Below, piece by piece: positions 1 through 12,300 of a stretch of DNA of 64,000 nucleotides. The position numbers and the translations under genes are program-made. Numbering within the stretch: the first letter of the stretch is position 1; every line of letters begins with the position of its first letter. The notes below the pieces were generated by a model. That model searched no databases. It had not been told where the DNA came from and saw only the letters and a program-made list of their open reading frames with translations. Source of the DNA: Erythrocercus mccallii (lineage: Eukaryota; Chordata; Aves; Passeriformes; Dicruridae); contig VZRG01002010.1 of assembly GCA_013397435.1 (NCBI GenBank), forward strand, positions 67,885 through 131,884, read 5' to 3'.

Positions 1-369
1 TTTGCTCAGGAAATCTGAACTGGAATGGGAAGGTGAATTATGAGAACCACCTCATAATGTTTATTAAGACTCCCTCTTTTCCGTAAGTATGACCACAAAA
101 GCACAGTAGAAAAGGACCCTTCTCAACAGGCCGGTAAATTAGGTACTTATTTTCTGGGAGATGACTGCAATGTATATGATTCACATCCTCAATGACCAAG
201 AAGATCAACGGCTTCCTGGCCTGTTTCAGCAATAATGTGGCCAGCAGGACCAGGGCAGTGATCGTCCCCCTGTACTGAGCACTGGTGAGGCTGCACATCA
301 GATCCTGTGCTCATATTTGGGCTCCTCACTGCAAGGGTATTGACGCGTATTGAGCATGTCAAGAGAAAG

Positions 370-672
370 GCAATGGAGCTGGGCTAGAGTCTGGAGCAGA
401 AGTCCTGCGAGGAGCGACTGAGGGAGCTGAGGGTGTCTAGCCAGGAGCAGGCTCAGCAGAGACCTTTCTGTATTCTACAACTGCCTGAAAGGAGGGTGCA
501 GCCAGCTGGGGGTCGGCCTCTTTTCAAAGGCATCAGGTGACAGGACAAGCGGGCAGAGCCTCAAGCTGCGGTAGGGAAGGCTCAGGTTGCACATCAGGAG
601 TAATTTCTCCACTGAAAAGGTGATTAGAAGTGGCAACGGCCTCACCGGGGAGGTGGTGGAGTCACCATGACA
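370..672 (+). mobile_element. CR1 LINE fragment, truncated at both ends
   Basis: Follows the CR1 3' region in order: GGAGCGACTGAGGGAGCTGA at 412-431, then the CTACAACTGCCTGAAAGGAG block, the CTCTTTTC block, the CAAGCTGCG block and GAGGTGGTGGAGTCACCA at 650-667. The usual 3' end is missing. Confidence 0.8.
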
Positions 673-739
673 GGCGGTTTAAGCAAAGACCGTACGCAGC
701 ACTTAGCACCATAGTATCCTTGACACGTCAGCGCTCGGC

Positions 740-1340
740 CAGGCATGCTTTCCGTGCCCACTCAGAGCCCAGCCGAACCGCCTGCGCCTGGCGCCTGTTC
801 CGCCCCGCCCCGCCGGGCACGGAGGGCGGGCCACGCTGCCGGAAGACGCGCGCAACTCGGGCGCGCCGAGGGACCAGCGCCGCTTCCGTCGCGCCACAAT
901 GGCGAGCCCTGGGCGGCGGGTGGGCCGGCGGTAGCGGGCGGTGAGTGCCCTTCTCTCGGCAGCCGGCGGCAGGGCGAGGCCTTTCGCGGCGGCTTGCGAT
1001 GTCCACCGGCGTCCCGTCCCCCTCGCCCGCCCCTTCGCCTCCCTCGCTCCCTCTACATCTCTCACTCCCTGCCTGGCCCTGCCGCGCCCCTCTGCTTGCG
1101 GGCTGTGTCCGGCTGAGGCGGCAGGTTTGGGTTACGCTGCGCCACAGCCCCTCCACTGGGGTCGGGGGTCGACGGGAGGGGGCTGGGGCCTTTCGTTAGC
1201 CTGTGGGAAGGCGAGGAGGAGCGAGCCGGGAGCTGCGGCATGGGGGCAAGGGAGTTCTGGCCCACGTAGTGTGTTTCCTGCGCCGGTATCCTAACACCTG
1301 CGCATGGGTCCCGCCGGCAGCTTGGCCGGCGCTGCCTGAT
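740..1340 (+). promoter_or_regulatory. TUT7: CpG-island promoter of TUT7
   Basis: Abrupt GC- and CpG-rich block in an otherwise AT-rich region, about 1.5 kb upstream of the first coding exon. It contains a GC box (802-811) and an ATGGCG core at 899-904 resembling a YY1 site. There is no TATA box, as expected for a housekeeping gene. Several long overlapping ORFs on both strands here are by-products of high GC. The exact start site cannot be read from sequence. Confidence 0.75.
760..940 (+). other. TUT7: Likely TUT7 5' UTR exon 1 (non-coding)
   Basis: A consensus donor (GTGAGT) begins at 941, and the next plausible acceptor upstream of the start codon is the AG at 2817-2818. The 5' boundary is a guess based on the GC box. 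The exon would carry an upstream ATG at 899 opening an 11-codon reading frame that stops at 932-934. Confidence 0.5.
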
Positions 1341-2818
1341 GCTGCTGTCCCCGCAGGCAACCATGTCCGGCCCATCTGCGATGCCGCTGATCCCCAAGGC
1401 AGCCCCCTGCCCACGCCAGGCTCACACCTCCAGTCGTGGTTGGGAGCCGGAGGCCAATGTAAACTTCGACTTTTCTACTTCCTTCCAGTGCAGGGAGGTG
1501 TCGTTATCCAGCCTGGCGGCAGGGCGTGGGCGTTGCTTCTTAGGATAACTCTAAAACAGGCTGGGTTTAGGTCACTCTGAAATTCGAGTTTGACAGCGTT
1601 TCTTGCCTAAAATAGGAAGCAAGTGCACTTGGTGCATTTGAAACTTTTCTTTCCGCTCTTAGCTGGAGCAGCTGAATTTCTAGAGACGTATGTAACTGGA
1701 TAAGAATTCTAGTCTTTAGGACAGGAATCCTGTTTGTTTCGTTGCTTCTGTGGGACTGAAAAACTGCCTCCATCTTAAGAGAGGCATAAACACTAAAAAC
1801 CTCAGGCCTATAAAATGCAGACACTGAGATGCTTAAGAGTGCCTTTGTGGCCTGCAGAACTTAAAAAAAAGAAAATAATAAAAAATCAGGTACCCTACTC
1901 CCATATTAATGGCAACAGAAGGGCATTTTGTGATATTTAAATGCTTGAAAACGGTCTTTACAGCTTCATCTGCATCCTTAAGCACTTACATGTGTTTTGA
2001 AAGAGAAAATCTTTTTTGTTTGGTTGTATGTGTCTGTATTTAAATCATAAAATACTCAGTATTGATGAGACCACTGCCACTTAACATGTTTTACACAATC
2101 TCTTCCTGTAGTTCCCCTTTCACAATCCACATGGCTTATTGGCAACATTGGAGATGAAACTGTGGAAGTATTTTGCAATAAGGGCATGGAGGTAACCAAG
2201 GAAAGGGGGGTGGGTATGCAAGCAATTCAGTGGTCCAGATGTTTCAGACAATTCTAAAATAATCTGAAATAGGAGTGTTTAATACTGAATAATGTGAGAC
2301 CTCACACTGGTGGTCTGACTAAAATGTGCAATGTGCACATTGTTTCTAAGTCATTATATCATACTTGCCTGATAGCTAGATTGCAACTTAGTTTCTGCAT
2401 CTCCGTGTCCTCTGATGATCATGAATTTCATTTGTAACAAGGTGAACATGTCTACTGTGGGCAAAGAGGAATATTCTGATATGTAGAATGGCCTAGTGGC
2501 CATCCTCATTTTTGCCTCCTTGAACCATTCTTTCAAGGCTTTCCTGTACTGAGCTGAGACTGATGTAGACTCTTAAAATTTTTTGTCTGTCCTAAAGGCA
2601 TCTAGACCTTAGTGCCTGGAAAAGCCATAGGCCATCTCTGCATTTTATGAACCACCCATAGGTGTTAAGACATACTAAAAGAAGAGACCTAGCTGAGTTT
2701 TGGACTCAGCCTTGGTTCAAGCCAGGGATTTGATTGTTGAGATTTCCATAGCAGTTAATACCCAGTGTTTATTGCTTGATTGATTTTAAAATACAGCTTT
2801 AAACTTTTTGAATTCTAG
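941..2818 (+). other. TUT7: TUT7 intron 1
   Basis: The first 400 bases belong to the CpG island. The rest is ordinary AT-rich intron ending in a pyrimidine tract and AG at 2817-2818. Nothing else was recognised. Confidence 0.5.
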
Positions 2819-2849
2819 GTGAGAATCACTAAATTGAACGGCAATAACC

Positions 2850-3342
2850 ATGGGAGATGCTGCAAAACCTTGCTTTGCCAAACAAAATAAGGAACAGGAA
2901 ATTTTGCAAGAAGAATTAAAAGAAAGTCCCTTACAGAAAGACTACCAAGTCATGGATGAATATGGAAGTGGCTATAGCAATAAAATAGATGCCAGCCTGC
3001 AAAAGAAAAAGGGAACTCCAGGTTGTTATGGAAGCAGTCCCAGGCGAGGGCCACGAAATGTTTTGAGTAGCCCAAATTCACTTAAAAACACAACTTACAG
3101 TCAAGGATCAAGGTTAACTGATTCCCAAAGAGACCAGATGAAGAAATGGGTATCTGATGACCACCATGGTAATACTGACACCTGGAGAGAGTACCGTTCT
3201 GCTGCCTGGATTCCTGGGCATGGCAGGACAAGGAAGGACTCTTTTCACGAGGTGGAAGGTGCTGGAAACAGAAATGTAAGACGACAACTTCAAGAAGATT
3301 TAATGAGCAAGGATGTTCCAGACATGCAGAAAGGAAGTTCTG
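2850..3342 (+). CDS. TUT7: TUT7 coding exon 1 (residues 1-164)
   Basis: The exon begins at 2819 and the ATG at 2850 lies in a good context (ACC before, G after). The N-terminus MGDAAKPCF is very close to mammalian TUT7. The segment is polar, low in predicted structure and poorly conserved, typical of this N-terminal region. The donor is GTAATC at 3343; read-through would add only 12 codons before a stop. Confidence 0.93.
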
Positions 3343-6300
3343 GTAATCACGCATTTCTTTGTTTTTACATAGTAAAGTAGCTTCCTACATGTGTTACTGA
3401 AAAGTAAAATTTCACGATTCACTATTAAAGCAAAAAAGTGGTTTTGTTCTCTCATGTATTACAAACTACTGTCTGCACTGTACCTGTAGAACTTCAGATG
3501 AATTGTTACAGCAAATAATACAGAACTGGTTTTATAAAACTTTGTAGTTAAGCCTGTGAGTGGTAGGAGTAAGTAGGTTGCATCATCTGTGGAGTGTCCC
3601 TCTTTGTTGTTCTCCTGTACAATTTGATGGAGTCTGTCAAGGCTGGTAAGAGATCTTTCAATTATGGAGATAACAGGGTAAGATTTTTGGAGCTACCAGT
3701 GAGGTCTTTAATGATGTGTCTTAATGAAGATTGAAAGCAGCACTATGTCAGTATTATGAGAACTCAGTACAGCAATAACACGTGTCTGGTTCTTCATACA
3801 TATTTGAGTTCTCTGTTGGCACTTGGTACTAATCAGAGTACAAACCCAAAGCATTGAAATGTCAGGAAGGACAGCCTAAGGGAGGGTGAAGTGATTGATA
3901 CAGTAATATTTTCATTGAATGCAAGTAAAGCAGAAAAAGGAAGCTTCAAAGAATATAGAGAATATAACCTGTGTGTGATGCTGCTAACATGAAATGCCAG
4001 TTGACAAGAAACTTGTCTTATTTAAGAGTGGGAGCCAAAGACAGTAGTGATCAGACCCTCTGCTGAGAAGAAGAGCTGTTGCTGGTTGATACCAAGAAGT
4101 CCAGGAATTAAAGGTCCTTTCCCTTGATACTAGCAGTCACTAAAAAGATAAACTGTGAACAGGTGCCCAGTATCTCTCATTGTTAGAAGTAAGCTGCACA
4201 TAACCTCACATGAGGAGAGAGCAGAGTGTTTTCACAAGTTCTTTCTTCAGTTTACTGGCTGTAGTGAACTTTTTCAGGGAAACTTCAGGAACTCACTGAA
4301 ATAGATTTTTGGAACCACTGGCAATCATACTTGAGAACTTAAGGGAAGTGAGCTACTGATTGCAGAAAAGGGCAAGTGTCTCTTAAAAGAGGAATTAAAA
4401 TAATGGGTGTGCAGCTTAAATCTTGGGAGTCAGTTTTGGAACAAATAATATACTGTAAGTATTTGAAAGGTAACAAAGATAAGAAGTAGTAAGTAGGCAT
4501 TTGGTAAGGAAAAAGTATGCTAAGCCCTAATTTATTTATTTAAAATAGTCTTCAGTCCCCTATGGACATGGGAAAGGCACTTGATAGATATTGCTTGTAC
4601 TAATACTGTACTACTTTAGATACTCTTGTGTGCAATTCTGTAAGTAATTGTATGGATTAAATTAATGTAAGAGACTTGCAGAGCTAATTAGGTAACTATA
4701 CTCAGAAACTACTGAAGATTTTGTCAGTAAAAGAAAGTAGTGAGCAAATGTCTAGTGAGCCAGGATTCTGTGCCGTTCAACGTTTGTTATACTCTAATGA
4801 TGAATGAAGACAGCAGACCTATTTAATTGTGTGCTCTGAAAATTGAATATGCTGTGGAGCTGGTAGGAATGAAATGCAGAAAAGCAGGAAGGTCAATTAA
4901 AATAACTTCGCACAATTGGAGAAATGACCTACATATAGGATGAAGTACAAAGGATGTGTAAATGCCATTGTTTAAGTAGGAGTATCAACTGTGCAAATAT
5001 AGGAGGAAAAGTTACTATAAAGTCATTTTTTCAGTGAAAGAGCTGAAATGATAGTGAATCAGAAGATGATAATGAGTAGTTATCATGGGGTTGTGAGGTA
5101 TGAAAAAAGACTCATATCTGAAGTATCCCTTTTTCTGAGTCTTCTGTAAACTCAGTCGCAGTACTCTGTCCAGTTTTGGCACCCCACTTGTGTGAATAAA
5201 ATGGAAGCTGTGCAAATAAAACCAAGAAGGTTGTCAAGATGTGTAGGAAACAGAAGCTATTCAAACTGTGAACAATGCCCAATCTTTCTGCAAAATGAAA
5301 AAGGGTAGGGAGGCATAGTAACAATCTTCCTCTGTCTAGGAAGGCAGTAAAAAGCTGATATAGTAAACTGTGGTTTTTCTTTCCCGTAGATGGGACACAA
5401 AGCAAGGGTCAATTACACAGGGTTGTAAAATGGAGCAAGAAAGGTTCAGATGAGGAATAAAGGGCAAGTTTCTAAAGGTAAAGCTAGGGAAGTCCAGGAG
5501 AGGTTGTCTGGGCAACTCATGGAAAAGGTACTTGAAGGCCTTTAAAAACAGGTTAGTTGAGCATTGCTCAGATTTGACAGAGTTTGTTTCATCCTGCTAT
5601 GAAGCACAGGCATGGCATAGCTCACCTCTTGAGGTCCCTTCAGAAGTTCTGTGTCAAGTAGCAAAATTACTAAAAATGTTTCTTCTTCTATTTACTTGAA
5701 ATATTTTGTGAAGTTGTCCTATTCATTACCTTCATGTCTTTTGTATTGTAGCTCATAAAGAAGTTTACCAAATCTCTGAGACACTGTTCTTTAGTACTTT
5801 ATTTAATCATTAACTATAGTTAGATTGATACTATAATACCTGTCAAATAGTAGAAGTATTTATTTAATTTCTAAATTTTTTTAAGTTACTTGTTGGGTAC
5901 AGAAATAATTGATAAGTAGGTAGTTGTCACACAGGCTTTTCTGTGAAAACATTATTACTCCTCCAGGTTCTGCCTACAATGATTAGTTAAAAATGTAGTC
6001 AAACAGATGTGTCACATTTTAGTAATTTGAGCAGAAGTGTTGGTGCAAAAGTGGAGGATATAGGGAAGGTTTAGAAGCTCAGACTTCTGTTTCTGCTCCC
6101 TGTAGATTCCTTTGAAGTACTGCTCCTACAACCTATTCGGCCTAAATTCTCTTTATTGCAGCTTAAACTTGTGCTGCTGCTGAAAGAAATAAATCATCTT
6201 ACCATTCTTGTCCTGGTACTGTTTACACCACTAACATGTGCATGCTGCTTAGTGAACTGAATCAAGTAACTGGTCACAAATACACAACTCTGTTGTTTCC

Positions 6301-9300
6301 CTTTTGCCAGTTATTAGAGACAGAAATTGTGGTCACAGGAAAGAAATTTTGTAAATGCATTTGGAAGAGCAGTTTATCTGGGGTTTTTTTTGGCTGTTTT
6401 TAATTATTACAAATTAAAGCCTTATGCTATGATAAAAGTTTGAGAGCCTAAGGACGCTGCATAAACTTTCTTAGAAGGGAACTTCAGAAATTCCAGGCAT
6501 CAGGACATCCTGTGTAGTTGTACAAATGAAATGCAAGGTGTGAAAATCTGACAAGTATATTTATTCCAGAGGTGATTTTTACAGATATTGGCTTTGGGCC
6601 AATAGTAGCTTCTGCTTCAAAATGATGATAAAATTTGCTTAAAAGTAGAAGTGGTATTTACATTAATTTGTTCCATAGCTTTGTAAATGTAAAGACAGCA
6701 AGCTTCTTAAGCATTATTGTTATGACAGTTTTACAGCTTTATTAAGCAATGTGCACATACTTAGCAAGTCCATTCTTTAGTCTCTGTAGTCAGCAGTGGT
6801 GCTTATTTTTTTTTACTTATTTATTTAATATTATGAAGGTAGTACTGATCCATGTACTGGTTTAACTGAAAGGCAAATGATATTATTACCGGTAATAATC
6901 CCTTCTTAATAAATTGTCATATGTGAGCTAAACCAGAACAGTGCCATATCAGAGTGCTGCTAGGTCTTAAAAATCATTCAGATTGACCTACACTTTTTAA
7001 TTCTTTCATACTTGTAGTCTAGCTTATTTGTCTACCAAAGCCTAACCAGGCATCCTGAAATCTTTGGATATATTCTGCCTTTTCAGTATAATACTATACA
7101 GATACATCTATTGCATTTGGTTCATTTTTAGTTTTAACAGTTTTAAGAAAGGTATCTAAATAAAGTCATTTTTTTCAGTGGGACAAATTAATTGATTTAT
7201 TTGTAGTTTGGGACAATGACACTATAGGCTGTAATACCAATATACACTTATTATTATTATCAGACTTGCATAGGACAAATTGGGAAACCATACCAGGTAG
7301 GTGAATTGTGCCTTCTTTGACTCATAAGTAAAATGTAAATTAAGGAAAAGTTTTTTTAAATGCTGTGTGGCACTCTGCAGTTATTTGATGTGTTTGCTCT
7401 TATAACTCTTTACAAGAAATGAAGAAGCTTAAAAAACCAAGAAGATCAAGAAGAACTAGAAAAGATGAGTATGATCATGATGGAGTGGAAGGTCCAGTCA
7501 TAGATGAATCTGTGCTGTCAGCAAAAGAACTTCTGGGGCTGCAGCAAGCTGAAGAACGATTGAAGCGAGACTACATTTATAGGCTGAAGAAGGTGCCACT
7601 GTCTTTACTTGTATAGATAGACCTCTCCTATTTTTTTGTGCATATAAATACATTGTAGAGGGTACCCTTTGAGCTATATCTCTGATTGTAGCTAGAAAGT
7701 TTAGTTACAGAATTTAAGTAGTGATATTGCTGGTAATGAACTCTAAAAACAAGAGGGATTATCTTTTGGGGTTTTTTGATACAACATTGATAACAGTTCA
7801 AGCTCAAAAAATGGCTTCTCCTTTAGTTCATGGAATGACATCAGATCTTAATTAAAATGCTGGAGTAGGTGTTTGTTCAATTAATATATTCTCCCATGGG
7901 CATTAGGTATTTTCTCCTGTAAAAGATAAGGTGTTGGGTGTGATTGACGTGATATCGTTCTTCTGCTATTATGTTTGATGTGCAAACTTTTTGATGGCAG
8001 ATACGGAGTGAAGGAAGCTAAACTAAATGGGTGTAGATTACAGAGTTGGTCCATTGAATTTAGCAAGCATGAAGTGCAAGTAATACCTTTATATATTTTA
8101 GGGGTTTTTTACTATCTTTATTTTAGCAACCTCGAAGCTACCCATCAGCAAAATACACCTGCAAATTGTGTGATGTTTTGATTGAGTCAGTGGCTTTTGC
8201 TCATAAGCATATTAAAGAAAAAAGACACAAGAAAAGCTTAAAGGTGAGTTAAGCATAAGAAAAAGTATAAACTGTAGTTTAATGAAACCTTCCTAGCCCG
8301 ACTAATGATGATGAAACTGCATTGCTTTTAAAACCATTCTACAATTTAGTTTTTACCATGTTTCAGTCTTTTAAAAAACTGTTACGTAGTGATACTGATG
8401 AAAACAGTAAGCTTGGGACCTGGGCTTTGCAATGAGTAGCAAATACGGTTGGTATGGGAGAATTAGAAATCATAACCTGTATGTCAAAATTAGTAGTTCA
8501 GAAATACTGTAAAAATTAAGCACTTCTGGAGTATTACAGACTTGTTTATATGTAAAGGGAATAGGTTTGTTTTGAACATAAGCATCAAAATGACTTGCAG
8601 CATAACATCAATTTTGCCTTTTTTAAAAAATATCTTCTACTTTCTCTGCTTGAAGTGCACAAAAATATGTCTTATACAGATTTTCTGGTTCTTCCTCTTC
8701 AGCTCCTACATTTTCACACTTCATAGGTGATGAAGGAATTGGTGATTTTTTTAAACATGCCAAATACATGTAAAAATATCTCTGCACGTTACTGAAGCCT
8801 CCTGGAGTATCACATTCTTTATTGCTTCCAATTAGCTACATTACCTGGAAAATTTGTGGTGGTGGTATTACTTGGGATGAGTTGTTTGCATTCATTTTAC
8901 CATGTTAAGATACTCATTAAAACATTGGTCTTGTTATCTTGAAAGGAAAAGCAAGAAGAACAACTGCTGGCTGCTCTTCCTCCTCCAACGCCTTCCCAGA
9001 TACAAGCTATTGGTGTTGCTATTGAAAATGTTGTGCAGGAGTTTGGCTTAAATAATGAAGATCTAGAAGAAAGGCTTAACATTAAAACAATGATGGAAAA
9101 CTTGCTGCGTCAAAAATTGCCAGGTATTATGCCAACTTATGAAAAACAAAATAACAACAAAAACTGAACAAGCAAAAGATCAACCAAAAAAACCATCCCC
9201 AACAGCTTATAAATGAGAACTGAATTAAAAACCTTAGCTCTCTAAATTCTAAAACAGCATGTTTAGTTACTAGTCTGTTGAACAACCTGATGTACCAATA

Positions 9301-12300
9301 TAAATCTGTTTCAGAATTAGATTACAATGGTGTTCATGACCCAAATAGGCCTGTAGTAAAAAGTGAAGATGAAAAGAATGTGGGAAGGCTTTGACCTCCA
9401 TGATAAGCCTTTACCAACAACAGCATGGATGGCAGGATTTAGTAACAGTTCTGGGTTGTTGAAGACCCTTCTTCTTCTCCTGTGCTTATCAAAACTAGGT
9501 ATAGGTTTAAGATCTATTAACAACGCTGTAAGTAGCTACAGACTTAGAGTTAGGCATAGTGTAAATGAAGTATAATTCTTTTTGTTGCAGAGTGTTCATT
9601 AAGATTGTATGGCTCCTCCTATAGCAGATTTGGTTTCAAAACTTCAGACATAAACATAGATACCCAGTTTCCTGCCAATGTAAGTAAGCCTATTTTATTA
9701 AGTATGTATTAGTGGGTTTGAATGTTTACATCTTCATGTAGACTGTATTTTAAATATATTTTATAGTTTGGTAGTAAAACTTTTTCTAAAAACGCATTGG
9801 GTAAAACAGCTGGTCTGGTCTTAAAATAACATTTCTTTCTTCACAGAACTCTAGTCATCAGTCAGTGTAATACACCTTTGTGTTTTATTGAAACTTCTGA
9901 AAACACTTGAAACATCTTTACTGTAGCAGTCCAATGAGACATGTTTATTTATATTCTATTTATATACTCTAACAGCTGGAATAAATGATCTTGTTCTGAT
10001 CACTTCTGTGATCTTGTTTCGGTACTGATCCTGGTTTTGAATTGATATATTCATGTATGTGCATTTGGACTACTAGGTTATATTTGAGCTATGAAACCAT
10101 ATTATTTTACTTACATGTGGAGTAATTTAAAGTCTTTATTTGTCATGTTAACTGTTTTTATGCATCTTTGTGCTCAAACATTTAAAGGGAATTAAGGACT
10201 TGATTCCATACTTAAACTTACTCCTACTGTAATTGATTTGGCAGTCCCATTGTTAGAATTTAACATTTCTATTAGGAAACACAGAATGGTCTAAGTTCAT
10301 AAAGTGCATATAATTTTAAAAAGCTATAATTCCAGTCTTTAACATCATGTAAGTCCACTGTGTCAGAATGCAGTCATATTTAAGCACATTGAAACAATAA
10401 TTCCGTTGGTGGCGGTTTTCTTACTATAACCAAGTCTTTGATAGAGATAAAAATAACTTCAGTAACAATTATGCTAGGATTATTTTTTTCCTTCAAAGCA
10501 AGTAGAGCTCCTGTTCCTTTTGAAGTGAAGTACACATAGAGGTGGTTTTAAATTTGAGTTGTAGAAAATCACCTTTTTGACAGGTGGCTGATACAAAACT
10601 AGTTTTATTCCTTTTATTGACAGATGACTCAACCAGATGTTCTCTTACTTGTACAAGAAAGTCTCCAGAACAGTGGTAAGAAAAAATTGCTGCCTTCTCA
10701 ATTTCCTTAAGCTATTACTGCTTAGTATTGTTGAATTTCACCTCTGTTGAATAGGTACAATACATTCTGTTCTTTTTTTAGAAAGAATGAGATTGAATAA
10801 TGCTGCAGAAAGAGTACATTAGCAGAACTACTTTTGGTTTGGCATTTAGTGTTATGAGAGCTGAAGTTCTCCTATTTCTGATGATGTGAGAAATTCCTAG
10901 TGGGAGGCTTTCTTCTGCATTATAAGTGAAGATGTCATTACTTGTGAGGTAGACTCGGCTGCCCTCCCCAGCCTGCTCTGTTAGCTATTAGCCACTAACC
11001 ACAGAAAGCAGCTTAAGTTCTTCAACATGGAACAGAAACCCAGTAATGTGCTTTCAAATTGTGGTCTCTTTTCTTATAATCACCTGCACGTGTCTCTCAG
11101 TGTAGGTGATGGCTGTGTACAGATGACTGCGCACAGACCCATGGGGTTTTTTCAGGTAATGAATGTAACTGAGCATTAATACAGGGAAGTAAAGTTTAAG
11201 ATCCTTATGCACTTACTCAAACCAATTTAAGCATATACAGGCAAGAAACAAAAAATAATATATTGGGCAGGGAGCGTGAAAATTATATTCTTTTTAAATG
11301 CAGATTGCAAAAAGTAGCTTCTCTGCTTTCTTGCCCTGCTTTATGCCCACAGTTCAGGAACCAGACCATATGGTTCAAAACATGTATGTTTACTGACCTA
11401 GATTTTCTCAGTGGCAGCCCCACCATCGTTGTATGTGCATTTTATTGCCTGGACCATTGTGGTCTTTGAGAATGGGGTTATTTTTAAGTTAGATTAGAGG
11501 AAGAAGACCCGGATCTTGTAACAGATTAGGATCACTATTGTATCACAAAAGTAAGTAATATTTGCATTAACATGTTGTGCCAAGTGTTCTCTGTGAGTGA
11601 GAAGATAGAGAGATAGAGCCTTAGGTATTAGAGGTACCCTAGAGGCAAAAGCAAGATAATTTTCAGTGAAATTAGGTGTCCAGCTGGCTAAGTAATATCA
11701 CAAAAATCTTAAACATTTCAGAACTTTTGAGTTAAGTATTTAAAATTGTTTGATAGTTTCCTCCCCTCCTGGCCCAGTGAAACTGTGAGGTATCAGAAAA
11801 TAAGTCCAGTCTGGATGAATCAACACTGCTAAGAGAAAGGATTAGGGTGGCTGGCAGCTGAATCATATTTGGAAAATTATATAAAACAAGAATAAAGAAT
11901 AAGAAAAATAAAGGAAAAAGCGTAGCAAGGGAACATTACATCATGTAGGCAAGCCTGTTCTACATTTACATAAAAGACTGTCAGATAACCAGGGAAAAAA
12001 ATTTCTTTCTGTATAGTAATGATGTAACACTCTGGTTTTTTATTTTTCACACTAATATTGTTCCATAGGTACTGTAGGCCTTTCTGCATGCATGAATTAT
12101 TGAAGCCAGCTCTTTACCAAAATATACCTCGTAATTATACTTATTGCGTATATATGACTTTTGAAAAGGTCTGGTTTTCTCAATATTTTCCTAACAGTGC
12201 TTATTGTATAGACTGTATTCTTCCCATCATATGTGAAATACTTAAATCACATGTACTTCATTTTTCTCAATATCAGTCATTGTATTAGAAGGTGAAATTC

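Larger units (their letters stand above)
3343..7416 (+). other. TUT7: TUT7 intron 2 (about 4.1 kb)
   Basis: Longest intron before the catalytic region. It holds an old degenerate CR1 copy at about 5155-5660 and a perfect 18-bp palindrome at 6882-6899. The rest shows no recognisable feature. Confidence 0.6.

Noticed and set aside
37..298. 86-codon minus-strand ORF and a small 8-bp-arm hairpin (37-58) at the window start
   Set aside because: Not recognised as any protein; the short arms of the hairpin are within chance expectation.
703..1580. Many overlapping ORFs on both strands at the TUT7 CpG island
   Set aside because: Stop codons are rare in GC-rich DNA; none resembles a protein and they contradict one another.
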